The translations under genes were made by a program, and so were the position numbers. Under the pieces are notes generated by a model. It saw only the letters and a program-made list of their open reading frames with translations, searched no databases and had not been told where the DNA came from. Of a stretch of DNA of 64,000 nt, positions 8,101 to 16,880 are shown one piece after another; position 1 is the stretch's first letter; each line of letters starts with the position of its first letter. The stretch comes from JBALVT01 sp045110675 (GTDB taxonomy: Bacteria; Pseudomonadota; Gammaproteobacteria; Pseudomonadales; Halieaceae): positions 1 through 64,000 of the forward strand of contig JBGCGJ010000012.1 in NCBI GenBank assembly GCA_045110675.1, read 5' to 3'.

Positions 8101-9455
8101 TATTTCGCCTCCTGATGCGCATTTCTGGGTCGATAGTGATTCAACAGACTCAATGACTGCGCCGGTTTCGAGGCGAGGTGCCGCAGGGTATAAATATACG
8201 AGACCAGCAGGAATCCATAGAGAAACACGTACCCCAGTAAGGTGCCGGTCAGCGTGGCACTGGAGTGGTCAGCGACAACATCCGCAGATTTTAGCAATCC
8301 GTACACAACCCAGGGCTGTCTGCCAATTTCTGTGACATACCATCCCGCCAGCGTGGCGATCCAACCCGAAAAAGCCATTGCCGACAAAACCAAAAGTAGC
8401 TTAGGTCCAATCTCTTGCTTGCGGAGGAATGCGATGGCAGTCCACCAGGAAACCAACAGCATTAACATGCCCATTCCCAGCATCACCCGAAAAGACCAAA
8501 AGACCATCGCCACCGGTGGATGTTCATTTTCGAATTCGTTCAGTCCGCGTATTTCTCCATCGGTGCTGTGGGTGAGAATAAGGCTGGCGGCATAGGGTAT
8601 TTTTACCGCAAAGTGGGTGGTTTTCTCTTCTTCGTCGGGAAATCCTATCAACGTAAATGCCGCACCGCGTTCGGTTTCCCAAACGGCTTCCATGGCAGCA
8701 ATTTTAGCCGGCTGATGTTCAAGCGTATTCAAACCGTGTAAATCGCCGATAGTAATCTGTAGCGGGGTGAGAACCGCCGCCATGAATACACCGGTTTTCA
8801 TCACCTTCCAGGTCGCGGGGCCGTCGACATCTCGTCTGGCGCGCCAGGCACTGATTCCGGTGATCAAGAATGCGCTGGTAAGAAAGCACGCCGTCATCAT
8901 GTGTGCAAAGCGATAAGGGAAGGATGGATTAAAAATTACCTGCCACCAATCCGCGGCAAAAAAGACGCCGTTTTCGAGTGCGTAGCCGGTGGGTGTTTGC
9001 ATCCAGGAGTTTAAGGCGAGTATCCAGAAGCCGGACAGCGATGTGCCAAACGCCACCAAGCCCGTCGCTATCAAATGGATGCGGTTTGAAACTCGGCTTT
9101 TACCGAAAAGCATGATTCCCAGAAACGCCGCCTCGAGAAAGAACGCGGTTAACACTTCGTAGCCCAGCAAGGGCCCGGCGATGTTGCCCGCCCGCTCCAT
9201 AAAACCGGGCCAATTCGTGCCAAACTGGAAACTCATCGCGATGCCCGTCACCACACCCAGGGCGAAAGTTAAGGCGAAGATTTTGACCCAGAAGTAATAG
9301 GCGTATTCCCAGGCTTGATCCTGAGATAGGGTAAATCGAATGCGGAAGTACAACAGAATCCAGGCCAGGCCGATGGTGATACTGGGGAACAAGATATGAA
9401 AGCTAATGTTTGTTGCAAATTGAATTCGCGACAGAACAAACGGGTCAAATTCCAT
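8100..9455 (-). CDS. cydA: cytochrome bd-type ubiquinol oxidase subunit I, short Q-loop (CIO type)
   Basis: The 451-residue haem-binding subunit. Axial ligand regions are visible: SFHILFPS near the N-terminus, RFAHMMTACF in the middle and FWSFRVMLGMGM later, plus the EIGRQPWVVYG signature. The quinone-binding Q-loop is short and the protein is about 70 residues smaller than E. coli CydA, placing it with cyanide-insensitive oxidases (CioA). An AGGAGG ribosome site lies 8 nt before the start (9464-9469). I looked upstream (9456-9667) for an FNR/ANR box (TTGAT-N4-ATCAA) and saw none, so the expected oxygen control is not supported here. Confidence 0.94.
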   Translation of the reverse strand: MEFDPFVLSRIQFATNISFHILFPSITIGLAWILLYFRIRFTLSQDQAWEYAYYFWVKIFALTFALGVVTGIAMSFQFGTNWPGFMERAGNIAGPLLGYEVLTAFFLEAAFLGIMLFGKSRVSNRIHLIATGLVAFGTSLSGFWILALNSWMQTPTGYALENGVFFAADWWQVIFNPSFPYRFAHMMTACFLTSAFLITGISAWRARRDVDGPATWKVMKTGVFMAAVLTPLQITIGDLHGLNTLEHQPAKIAAMEAVWETERGAAFTLIGFPDEEEKTTHFAVKIPYAASLILTHSTDGEIRGLNEFENEHPPVAMVFWSFRVMLGMGMLMLLVSWWTAIAFLRKQEIGPKLLLVLSAMAFSGWIATLAGWYVTEIGRQPWVVYGLLKSADVVADHSSATLTGTLLGYVFLYGFLLVSYIYTLRHLASKPAQSLSLLNHYRPRNAHQEAK

Positions 9456-9667
9456 GGTGGCTGCCTCCTGTTGACCTCGACACTATACGTAGAATCTTCC
9501 AGCCGGGCAGTACTGCTGATATAAATAATCATGGTATTTATTCATTTGTAGAATGAACTGGAGGAATATCAGACGTTCGAAATGCGCTGACCCCATCGGT
9601 GTGAACGGCAGTGATTCAGAAGACTGTTAGCGCAGCGAAATGAAAGCTCGGCGGCACTCAAAGGAGA

Positions 9668-10420
9668 CTACTTGGTCAACATGCCACCGTCCGCCACTAG
9701 CGTAATACCCGTGGTGTAACTTTCCCCGGCAAGATAAAAAACGGGATTGAGTATCTCCTGTGCTTCCGCAATTCTTTTGATCAGGTTGGCCTCGAGCATG
9801 CCATCTTCCATACCGGGAATCGCCTCTATCACGCCGTCGGTCAGATCCGAGTGGTAGGTACCTGGCGCAATCGCGTTGACTCGAATATTCAGCGGCGCCC
9901 ACTCCTGTGCCATCACCTTAGTCAGTGCTTCTAATGCCGCTTTTGTCGCTGCGTAAAAACCCATAAATGCAGGGGGCTTGTGAGCGGCAACCGAGAGAAA
10001 ATTAATAATGGAACCACCGCCATTCTCCGCCATGTGGGGCACTAGTTTTGAGGCGAGATACCAGGGGCCGCGCTGGTTAACCTGGTACATTTTGTCGAAG
10101 GCGGCGGGCGACAAATCTTTCAACTCACCCATGGCGATGTTGATGCCGGCGTTGTTGATGAGAATGTCTACCTGCCCGTAGTGTGAGATCGAAGTCTGTA
10201 CCAATTGATCCAGATCATCGGTACTGCCAGTGTTCGCAGCGACGGCAAGAGCGTTGCCTCCATTGCCATTAATAGTATCTGCCAGGGATTGGCAGGCTTC
10301 TAACTTTCGGCTTGCGATGATCACTTTCGCGCCGGCTTTGGCGAACCCTTCTGATAAAGCCTTCCCCAAGCCTCGGCTTCCACCGGTAATCAAAACGACT
10401 TTGTTTTCGAAATTAAACAT
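9668..10420 (-). CDS. SDR family oxidoreductase
   Basis: A 250-residue classical short-chain dehydrogenase. The cofactor motif is GGSRGLGKAL (TGxxxGxG type), the NNAG motif is present, and the active-site Tyr and Lys lie in FYAATKAALEAL. It ends with the usual GITLVADGGMLTK, so it is full length. The Arg-rich turn after the second strand (ASRKLE) suggests NADP(H) preference, as in gluconate 5-dehydrogenase-like enzymes. It is transcribed away from another SDR gene at 10608, sharing a 187-nt intergenic region. The substrate cannot be told from sequence. Confidence 0.88.
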   Translation of the reverse strand: MFNFENKVVLITGGSRGLGKALSEGFAKAGAKVIIASRKLEACQSLADTINGNGGNALAVAANTGSTDDLDQLVQTSISHYGQVDILINNAGINIAMGELKDLSPAAFDKMYQVNQRGPWYLASKLVPHMAENGGGSIINFLSVAAHKPPAFMGFYAATKAALEALTKVMAQEWAPLNIRVNAIAPGTYHSDLTDGVIEAIPGMEDGMLEANLIKRIAEAQEILNPVFYLAGESYTTGITLVADGGMLTK

Positions 10421-10607
10421 CTGCTGTTTTCCCTGAGATTGCCATACACAGTGTCAGGCAGCGCCACCCGATGCTCAAGACTTTTTGTGAAATAGAATTC
10501 AAGTCAGTAAACCACAGCGGGGTTTTGCTCATTGTGCGACGATTTCGCCGGGTGCCTACCGTATACTGGCTCGCTGAAGAATTTCTCAATCAATGTAAGG
10601 AATGACT

Positions 10608-11375
10608 ATGACTCGTTTAGCGCAGAAGGTTGCAATCGTCACCGGAGGCTCACGTGGTATGGGCGAGGCAACCGTTCGCCTGTTGGTGGAACAGGGCGCC
10701 AAGGTAATGATTGCCGATGTGTTGGATGATGCAGGCGAGGCCCTGGCAGCAGAGCTGGGTGATGGTGTGATTTTTCACCATCTGGATGTCAGCAGCAAAG
10801 CCGATTGGTTGAGTGCTGTAAAAGCGACTGAGCAACTGGGCCCTCTCAATGTATTGGTCAACAACGCTGCGATTATTTTTCAGAAAACCATTGTGGATAC
10901 GACCGAAGAAGACTTTATGAAAATTGTTTCCGTCAATCAACTCGGCGTATTTTTGGGCATGCAGAGTGTCTTTGAAAGTATGAAAAATAATGGCGGCGGA
11001 TCGATTATCAACGTGTCTTCCATCGACGGTCTGATGTCAAAGAACTCACTGGTAGCCTATTCGTCTACCAAGTGGGCAGTGCGGGGAATGACCAAAGCTG
11101 CCGCCATCGAAATGGGCAAATTCAAAATTCGCGTCAACAGTGTTCATCCAGGTGGTATTTACACCGCCATGCACGGCTCGGACTTTATTTCCGAGGAAGA
11201 GGCGAGCAATTTTTATCAGTCTCATGCCATCCCCAGGGTGGGGCTGCCGAAAGAGGTTGCCGCTTTATCTGCGTTCCTCGCATCAGACGAAGCGACTTAC
11301 AGCACTGGATCAGAGTTTGTCGCCGATGGCGGTTGGAGCGCTGGTTTGGTGAATGAGTCTTTGCCCCAGCTCTAG
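10608..11375 (+). CDS. SDR family oxidoreductase (hydroxysteroid dehydrogenase-like)
   Basis: A 255-residue classical SDR. It contains TGGSRGMGEAT, an Asp at the end of strand 2 (MIADVLDD, indicating NAD(H)), NNAA, and the catalytic AYSSTKWAVRGMTK. The pattern resembles 3-alpha/20-beta-hydroxysteroid dehydrogenases, but substrate assignment within this family is unreliable. The ATG at 10608 is chosen over that at 10602 because it sits 7 nt from the AAGG ribosome site at 10597-10600, while the first would be only 1 nt away. A TATACT -10-like box lies at 10562-10567 without a convincing -35. It precedes the carbohydrate operon by 162 nt. Confidence 0.87.
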   Translation: MTRLAQKVAIVTGGSRGMGEATVRLLVEQGAKVMIADVLDDAGEALAAELGDGVIFHHLDVSSKADWLSAVKATEQLGPLNVLVNNAAIIFQKTIVDTTEEDFMKIVSVNQLGVFLGMQSVFESMKNNGGGSIINVSSIDGLMSKNSLVAYSSTKWAVRGMTKAAAIEMGKFKIRVNSVHPGGIYTAMHGSDFISEEEASNFYQSHAIPRVGLPKEVAALSAFLASDEATYSTGSEFVADGGWSAGLVNESLPQL

Positions 11376-11490
11376 CAGTTAAGGCCGACGCCAAGTCCTA
11401 CGCGCAAGTTCTACGCGAATGTCGCCGCGCTGGAATAACCTCCAGAGCGGCTTCACTCCCCGGCCATTTCTGCGAGCTGGCACTTGCCTT

Positions 11491-11504
11491 TGTAATCGAT
11501 TACA
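11491..11504. promoter_or_regulatory. LacI-family-type operator palindrome
   Basis: A perfect 14-bp palindrome, TGTAATCGATTACA, with the central CG typical of LacI-family sugar regulators (TGnAAnCGnTTnCA). It lies 33 nt before the GTG start of the Gfo/Idh gene and its downstream isomerase and MFS genes, where a repressor would block transcription. No LacI gene is in the window, so the regulator must act in trans. The site is seen directly; family assignment is inferred from its form. Confidence 0.62.
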
Positions 11505-11537
11505 TTAGCTGTTGAAGGACAACAGCAGGGCTTAAGT

Positions 11538-12692
11538 GTGGCCAAAGTCAGAATGGGCATGGTAGGTGGCGGTGAGGGTGCTTTTATTGGCGCCGTTCAC
11601 CGCATGGCCGCCGGGATCGATGGTGAGATCGAGCTCGTATGCGGCGCATTTAGCTCCGATCCCGCTCGGGCGAAACGCTCCGGTCTTGCCTTGCATCTGC
11701 CAAAGGAGAGAGTCTATTCAGACTACCTATCTATGATCCGTGAAGAGGCTGCCTTACCTGCAGATGAACGGATGCAATTCGTGGCTATTGTGACTCCCAA
11801 TCACATGCACTTTCCGGTCGCGAAGGCCGCACTCCAGGCCGGCTTTCATGTCATGTCAGACAAGCCTGCGACGCTGTCGCTAGATGAAGCTCTGCAACTG
11901 CGCAGCGTCGTGGACGAAACGGATCTGCTTTACGGTCTCACGCACACCTACACAGGTTATCCGCTGGTTAAGGAAGCTCGTGCGCAGGTGCTGGCCGGAG
12001 CGCTCGGCGAGATTCGAAAAATAGTCGTCGAATATCCCCAGGGTTGGTTGGCAGAGTCTCAAGAGGCGGACAATAAACAAGCCGCATGGCGTTTAGATCC
12101 TGCTCAGGCCGGGATAAGCAGTTGTATCGGCGACATTGGCGTCCACGCTGCCAATCTCGCAGAGTACATCTCCGGACTGAGCATTAGCGAACTGTGTGCG
12201 GATCTGTCCGCCTTTGTCCCCGGGCGTGAACTGGATGACGATGGATCGATACTATTGCGATTTGATAGCGGTGCAAAGGGTGTTTTGCTCTCCAGCCAGA
12301 TTAGTGTGGGTGAGGAAAATGGCCTTTCTATCCGTGTATACGGCGATAGGGGCGCTCTTGAGTGGCACCAGCAGGAACCGAATACTCTGTTGCTGAAGTG
12401 GCCCGATCGGCCAGAGCAAAAACTTCGCACTGGAGGAGATTATCTGAGCGATTTGGCCAAAGCCAATACACGGACTCCCATGGGGCACCCGGAGGGCTAC
12501 TTAGAGGCGTTTGCCAATGTGTACATGGCCTTTGTGGGACAGATAAGAGCACGGGAGCGAGGAGAATTGCCCGATGCACGCGCACGAGATTGCCCGGGAA
12601 TTACAGAGGCAGTGCGTGGAATGACATTTATCGAATTGGCTGTAAGCGCCAGTGCCAGTGATGTTAAATGGCACCCGTTTGTTAATCACTAA
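11538..12692 (+). CDS. Gfo/Idh/MocA family oxidoreductase
   Basis: A 384-residue NAD(P)-dependent oxidoreductase of the glucose-fructose oxidoreductase / inositol dehydrogenase fold. The Rossmann motif is GMVGGGEGAFIG, followed by VTPNHMHFPVA and the conserved SDKPATLSLDEA with the EKP-type lysine. The catalytic Asp/His region is CIGDIGVHAANLAEYISG. The GTG start has an AGGG site 7 nt upstream. It is the first gene of a three-gene operon with a sugar-phosphate-isomerase-like protein and an MFS carrier, under a LacI-type palindrome. Probable role: oxidising a cyclic polyol, or making or reducing a 3-keto sugar. The exact substrate is unknown. Confidence 0.88.
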   Translation: MAKVRMGMVGGGEGAFIGAVHRMAAGIDGEIELVCGAFSSDPARAKRSGLALHLPKERVYSDYLSMIREEAALPADERMQFVAIVTPNHMHFPVAKAALQAGFHVMSDKPATLSLDEALQLRSVVDETDLLYGLTHTYTGYPLVKEARAQVLAGALGEIRKIVVEYPQGWLAESQEADNKQAAWRLDPAQAGISSCIGDIGVHAANLAEYISGLSISELCADLSAFVPGRELDDDGSILLRFDSGAKGVLLSSQISVGEENGLSIRVYGDRGALEWHQQEPNTLLLKWPDRPEQKLRTGGDYLSDLAKANTRTPMGHPEGYLEAFANVYMAFVGQIRARERGELPDARARDCPGITEAVRGMTFIELAVSASASDVKWHPFVNH

Positions 12693-12759
12693 GTTGCGGC
12701 GCAGATTTTTGCGCATGCGTATGCACAGTTACTACACACCGTTTTAGGCGAACACTACT

Positions 12760-13812
12760 ATGTCGAAAATGAAAGGCCCCGGAATATTCTTGGCGCAATT
12801 TTTAGGTGATCAAGCTCCCTTCGATACTTTGCCCAATATCGCGAAATGGGCGGCGGATTTAGGTTACAAGGGGCTGCAGGTCCCAACCGGAGACCTGGGG
12901 CTCGTCGACCTTGAGCTTGCAGCACAAAGTAGAGACTACTGTGACGAGCTAAACGGGGTGTGCGCTGAAGCGGGCGTAGAAATTTCCGAGTTGTCGACCC
13001 ACCTGCAGGGTCAGCTGGTGGCCGTTCACCCGGCGTATGACGAGCAATTCGATGTGTTCGCGCCGCAACAGCTTCGCGGTAACCCAACGGCTCGACAGAA
13101 ATGGGCGGTGGATCAACTGATTCTGGCGGCGAAGGCAAGTCAGAATTTAGGACTCAATGCCCACGCCACTTTTTCAGGCGCTTTGTTATGGCACACGATG
13201 TATCCCTGGCCTCAGAGACCCGAGGGTTTGGTTGAGACAGGTTTCAAAGAGTTGGCCAACAGATGGCTGCCTATATTGAATGCTTTTGAAGATGCGGGCG
13301 TTGACCTGTGCTACGAAATTCATCCCGGTGAAGATATCCACGACGGTATTACCTTTGAGCGATTTCTGGAAGCGACGGGAAATCATTCGCGCTGTCATAT
13401 CCTATACGACCCCAGCCATTTCCTTTTGCAGCAATTGGATTATTTGCAATTCATCGATTTCTATCACGAGCGGATAAAAATGTTTCACGTGAAGGACGCC
13501 GAGTTTAAGCCCAATGGCAAAAGCGGCGTTTACGGTGGTTACCAGGCTTGGACCGATCGCCCGGGACGCTTTCGATCACTGGGAGACGGCCAGGTGGATT
13601 TCAGTGGTATCTTTAGTCAGTTTGCAAAATATGCTTATGACGGCTGGGCGATTCTGGAATGGGAGTGCGCCTTCAAGCACCCTGAAGACGGGGCGAGAGA
13701 GGGCGCTCTGTTTATTGAGCGGCATATGATACGAACAACGGATCGCGCCTTTGATGATTTTGCTGGTGAGGGATCCGACGAAGCCAAGAACCGCAGGATA
13801 CTGGGTTTATAG
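12760..13812 (+). CDS. sugar phosphate isomerase/epimerase-like TIM-barrel protein
   Basis: A 350-residue xylose-isomerase-like TIM barrel (AP endonuclease 2 family). Putative metal ligands are visible: Glu in CYEIHPGEDIHDG, Asp/His in YDPSHFLLQ, His/Asp in FHVKDAEF, and Glu in ILEWECAF. Members act as epimerases, isomerases or dehydratases on sugars, keto-inositols and 3-keto sugars. The middle position of the operon, between a Gfo/Idh oxidoreductase and a sugar carrier, fits the next step after oxidation of the imported substrate. No signal peptide, so cytoplasmic. Confidence 0.86.
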   Translation: MSKMKGPGIFLAQFLGDQAPFDTLPNIAKWAADLGYKGLQVPTGDLGLVDLELAAQSRDYCDELNGVCAEAGVEISELSTHLQGQLVAVHPAYDEQFDVFAPQQLRGNPTARQKWAVDQLILAAKASQNLGLNAHATFSGALLWHTMYPWPQRPEGLVETGFKELANRWLPILNAFEDAGVDLCYEIHPGEDIHDGITFERFLEATGNHSRCHILYDPSHFLLQQLDYLQFIDFYHERIKMFHVKDAEFKPNGKSGVYGGYQAWTDRPGRFRSLGDGQVDFSGIFSQFAKYAYDGWAILEWECAFKHPEDGAREGALFIERHMIRTTDRAFDDFAGEGSDEAKNRRILGL

Positions 13813-13861
13813 CCTGGCCTATACCTGCCGCAATAACAATAAGTGAGCTGGAGATCTATCC

Positions 13862-15145
13862 ATGAAAAACACCGAGATTGATCGGAAACGTCTTTATTAC
13901 GTGGGCAATCTGTCCATTTTTATGATTGGGCTGGGTTTTGCCGTGCGAGCTAATATCGCACCCAATTTGCAGGCGGATATTTACGACCAGATTGACCTAG
14001 CCAACTCCGCAGCGATGGTGGGAGAGGCGATCGGTATCACCTTTACCGGATTTGCACTGACGCTACTGTTCGGCAGCGCGCTTGTTGACCTGGTGGGTAT
14101 GAAGCGAATGCTACTGTTGGCAGCGCTCGGATACGTCGTCGGCGCAGCTGGATTAATGTACGCGACTACCATGCCCATTGATGGTGGCATTGAAATGATG
14201 GTTCTGATTAGTCTGCTGCTCACTGGTTTGGGTTGGGGGGCGGTAGAGGCGGCGTCCAATCCGATGGTCGCCTCCTTGTATCCGGAAGAAAAAACACATC
14301 GCTTGAATATTCTACATGCTTGGTGGCCTGCGGGAATTGTCGTTGGGGGGTTGATGGGCGTAGCCATCAATGCGTTTGATTTGCCCTGGGAATTGAACAT
14401 GTTTGTGCTCTTGATTCCTGCCCTTATCCTCGCCTGGATGGTCGCTAGTTCCGCGTTCCCTGTGTCCGAGCGTGTGGCATCCGGAGTGACCTATGGAGAG
14501 ATGTTTGGTGAGCTTATGCGCCGGCCGCTTTTTTGGGTGTTCTGGCTGTGTATGTTTTTAGTGGCTGCATCTGAATTGGCTCCTGGGCAGTGGGTAAACA
14601 TCACGCTGTCGAATATTGTCGGCATGCAGGGAATTTTACTTCTGGTCTACGTCAGCGCGCTGATGTTTGTGATGCGGCACTTCGCCGGCCCGATTGTGGC
14701 CCGTATTTCTTCGGTAGGTTTGATGTTTGTCAGTTGTATTGCGGCGGGAATAGGACTGTATGCGCTGAGTTTGTCCACCACGCCCGCGACGGCTTTTGCA
14801 GCGGCTACCATTTGGGCGATTGGTGTGTGCTACATGTGGCCGACGATGCTTGCGATTATCTCGGAGCGCTTTCCCCGAGGGGGTGCGTTGGCGATGGGTA
14901 TGATGGGTTTTGCCGGAGGTATGGCGATTCAGTTTGTGCTGCCGAAAATGGGAGCGATTTTTGATACTGCCAAGGCCGAGGCTGCCGGTGGTGCGGAAAA
15001 ACTTGCAGGCTTGTCACCCGAGGCAATGGAAGAAGTGATTCGCTATGCCTCGGTAGAGTCTTTTCAGTCGGTGGCCATTGTTCCCATTTTGTTACTGCCT
15101 GTTTTTGGGGCTATCTGGATTTACGACCGATCGCGAAAATCCTGA
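13862..15145 (+). CDS. MFS transporter, likely carbohydrate uptake
   Basis: A 427-residue major facilitator with about 12 hydrophobic segments. The loop after the second segment (GSALVDLVGMKRML) corresponds to the MFS G-x-x-x-D-R/K-x-G motif region. Low-complexity Gly/Ala/Met segments such as AMGMMGFAGG are typical for the sugar-proton symporter branch related to FucP. A GGAG ribosome site lies near 13847. It closes the operon with the Gfo/Idh and isomerase genes and ends 3 bp from the convergent LysR gene. Substrate inferred only from operon context. Confidence 0.85.
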   Translation: MKNTEIDRKRLYYVGNLSIFMIGLGFAVRANIAPNLQADIYDQIDLANSAAMVGEAIGITFTGFALTLLFGSALVDLVGMKRMLLLAALGYVVGAAGLMYATTMPIDGGIEMMVLISLLLTGLGWGAVEAASNPMVASLYPEEKTHRLNILHAWWPAGIVVGGLMGVAINAFDLPWELNMFVLLIPALILAWMVASSAFPVSERVASGVTYGEMFGELMRRPLFWVFWLCMFLVAASELAPGQWVNITLSNIVGMQGILLLVYVSALMFVMRHFAGPIVARISSVGLMFVSCIAAGIGLYALSLSTTPATAFAAATIWAIGVCYMWPTMLAIISERFPRGGALAMGMMGFAGGMAIQFVLPKMGAIFDTAKAEAAGGAEKLAGLSPEAMEEVIRYASVESFQSVAIVPILLLPVFGAIWIYDRSRKS

Positions 15146-15148
15146 TTC

Positions 15149-16048
15149 CTATTTAGGGCGTTTTTGTCGATCCATGTTGAGGCAGGTTTGCATCCAGGCT
15201 TCCACGGCCTCCGCATGGATTCTCTTTTTCGGAACCACAAAGTAAAACGTCCGCCGCATATCTCGTTTAGGTAATTTCAGTGGTACGAGATCGCCGTTGG
15301 CGAAATTCTTCTGCAATACAATTTCCGACAGGCAGCCGATACCCAGTCCGGATTCAACGGCGTTTTTAATCGCTTCGTTGTGCTTAAATTCAAGGTAAAT
15401 GTTGATGTCGGGCAGAAGCCCCGCGAGTGCTTTTTCAAAAGTATGGCGCGCCCCTGAGTCGGGTTCCCGCAGAATCCACATGGCCTCTTTGATGTCTTTG
15501 GTTTGCAGCGTCTTCTTCCTGGCCAGGGGGTGGTTGGCAGCGCAAAACACTTGCAGTTCATCTTCGCGCCATGGAATAAGGGTCAAATCTCTGTGTTGAA
15601 CTTCACCCTCAATCATACCTACGTCAACCTCGTAGTTGAGCACTTTTGCTACTACATCTGGCGTGTTGGCAATATCAAGCTGCACATCAGCCCGGGGATA
15701 CTGTTCAAGGTATTTCGCCAGGTAGCGAGTCGCGAGATGATTTCCGATGGTAAAACTCGCTCCCACTTTCAAATGGCCAACATCCTTGTGGGTTTTGAGT
15801 GACAGATCAAAATTGTGGCAGTGAGTGAGAAGATTTTCAGCCTCCTTGCGCATCGTCTGCCCAATGGCGTTGAGCGCCAGTTTGTTGCTCACTCGGTCGA
15901 ACAAGCTTACCTCGTAGGTGTGCTCGAGGTTGAGCAGCGCTTCACTGGCTGCCGATTGAGACATGTGGAGACTCTCTGCGGCCTTGGATATATTTTGAAA
16001 TTTGGCGACAGCGAGGAAGATTTCCAATTGCCTAAGTGTGAATCGCAT
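15149..16048 (-). CDS. LysR family transcriptional regulator
   Basis: A 299-residue LTTR. The N-terminal winged helix-turn-helix reads RQLEIFLAVAKFQNISKAAESLHMSQSAAS, followed by a linker helix and a type 2 periplasmic-binding-like effector domain (residues ~90-295). The gene is divergent from cysC with a 179-nt spacer, the classical LTTR arrangement, so it is a good candidate regulator of the cysC-sat-ppa cassette. It resembles the CysB/CbbR/YeiE-like group in general form; the effector is unknown. It converges on the MFS gene, leaving only 3 nt between stops. Confidence 0.88.
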   Translation of the reverse strand: MRFTLRQLEIFLAVAKFQNISKAAESLHMSQSAASEALLNLEHTYEVSLFDRVSNKLALNAIGQTMRKEAENLLTHCHNFDLSLKTHKDVGHLKVGASFTIGNHLATRYLAKYLEQYPRADVQLDIANTPDVVAKVLNYEVDVGMIEGEVQHRDLTLIPWREDELQVFCAANHPLARKKTLQTKDIKEAMWILREPDSGARHTFEKALAGLLPDINIYLEFKHNEAIKNAVESGLGIGCLSEIVLQKNFANGDLVPLKLPKRDMRRTFYFVVPKKRIHAEAVEAWMQTCLNMDRQKRPK

Positions 16049-16093
16049 TGTGATTCTCCGAGAGAGTTATTTACTACCGGTAATTCCGATAGC

Positions 16094-16105
16094 ATTATCC
16101 ATAAT
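16094..16105. promoter_or_regulatory. possible LysR-type binding site
   Basis: ATTAT-CC-ATAAT is a 12-bp palindrome located 46-57 nt upstream of the LysR start and about 123 nt upstream of cysC, inside their shared divergent region. LTTR sites are short AT-rich dyads of this form. It is suggestive by symmetry and position only. Confidence 0.35.
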
Positions 16106-16227
16106 ATCCTGATTTACAACTGGTTTCCTAGGCCTTATTATTCGCGCCCGTTTATATACGTCTTGACGCTTCCTATTCGATTGGGACTCGAGATGAACCG
16201 CCCTAAAAACAAGTAAAGGAACTCGAA

Positions 16228-16845
16228 ATGGCTGAGCAGAAAGCAACGAATGTACATTGGCACGAAGGCGATATAACTCGCGAGCACCGAACAAAACTAT
16301 TGGGCCATAAAGGCGCTACTCTCTGGTTTACCGGGCTCTCCGGCAGCGGTAAGAGCACCATCGCTGTTGAACTCGAGGGCACCCTGAACGAGATGGGAGT
16401 TTTGTCTTACCGCCTGGATGGTGACAACGTTCGCTTGGGTATCAACAAAAATCTGGGCTTCACTGCAGATGACCGAACCGAGAACATTCGCCGTATCGGT
16501 GAAATCTCAAAATTGTTTGTCGATACCGGCATAGTAGCCCTCAGCAGCTTTATCAGCCCCTACGCGGCCGATCGCGATCAGGTGAGAGCCTTACACGACG
16601 CAGCCGGCATGGATTTTATTGAGATATTCGTCGATTGTTCACTGGAGTCCGCAGAGAGCCGCGACCCCAAGGGTTTGTACAAGAAAGCGCGAGCCGGGGA
16701 GATCAAAAACTTCACCGGCATCGACGATCCCTATGAAGAGCCGAGGGCGGCTGAGATCCATCTTCACTCAGATAAGCAATCCCTGGCGGAAGAAATCGCG
16801 ACTATTTTAGCGGTATTGCGCGAACGCAATATTATTCCCGCCTGA
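16228..16845 (+). CDS. cysC: adenylylsulfate kinase
   Basis: A 205-residue APS kinase that phosphorylates adenosine 5'-phosphosulfate to PAPS. The P-loop is GLSGSGKST (residues 36-44). RLDGDNVRLGINKNLGFTADDRTENIRRIGE carries the APS-binding residues, summarised here as the DGDN and RxENIRR motifs. The C-terminal GIDDPYEEP motif is intact. An AGGA site precedes the ATG. It is followed by ATP sulfurylase and pyrophosphatase, so PAPS can be made from sulfate within this unit. Cytoplasmic. Confidence 0.95.
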   Translation: MAEQKATNVHWHEGDITREHRTKLLGHKGATLWFTGLSGSGKSTIAVELEGTLNEMGVLSYRLDGDNVRLGINKNLGFTADDRTENIRRIGEISKLFVDTGIVALSSFISPYAADRDQVRALHDAAGMDFIEIFVDCSLESAESRDPKGLYKKARAGEIKNFTGIDDPYEEPRAAEIHLHSDKQSLAEEIATILAVLRERNIIPA

Positions 16846-16880
16846 ACCGATCGTACTGAATCGAATAATTGGAGAAAAAA

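Noticed and set aside
9456..9667. FNR/ANR box upstream of cydA
   Set aside because: No TTGAT-N4-ATCAA-like site was found on inspection of both strands.
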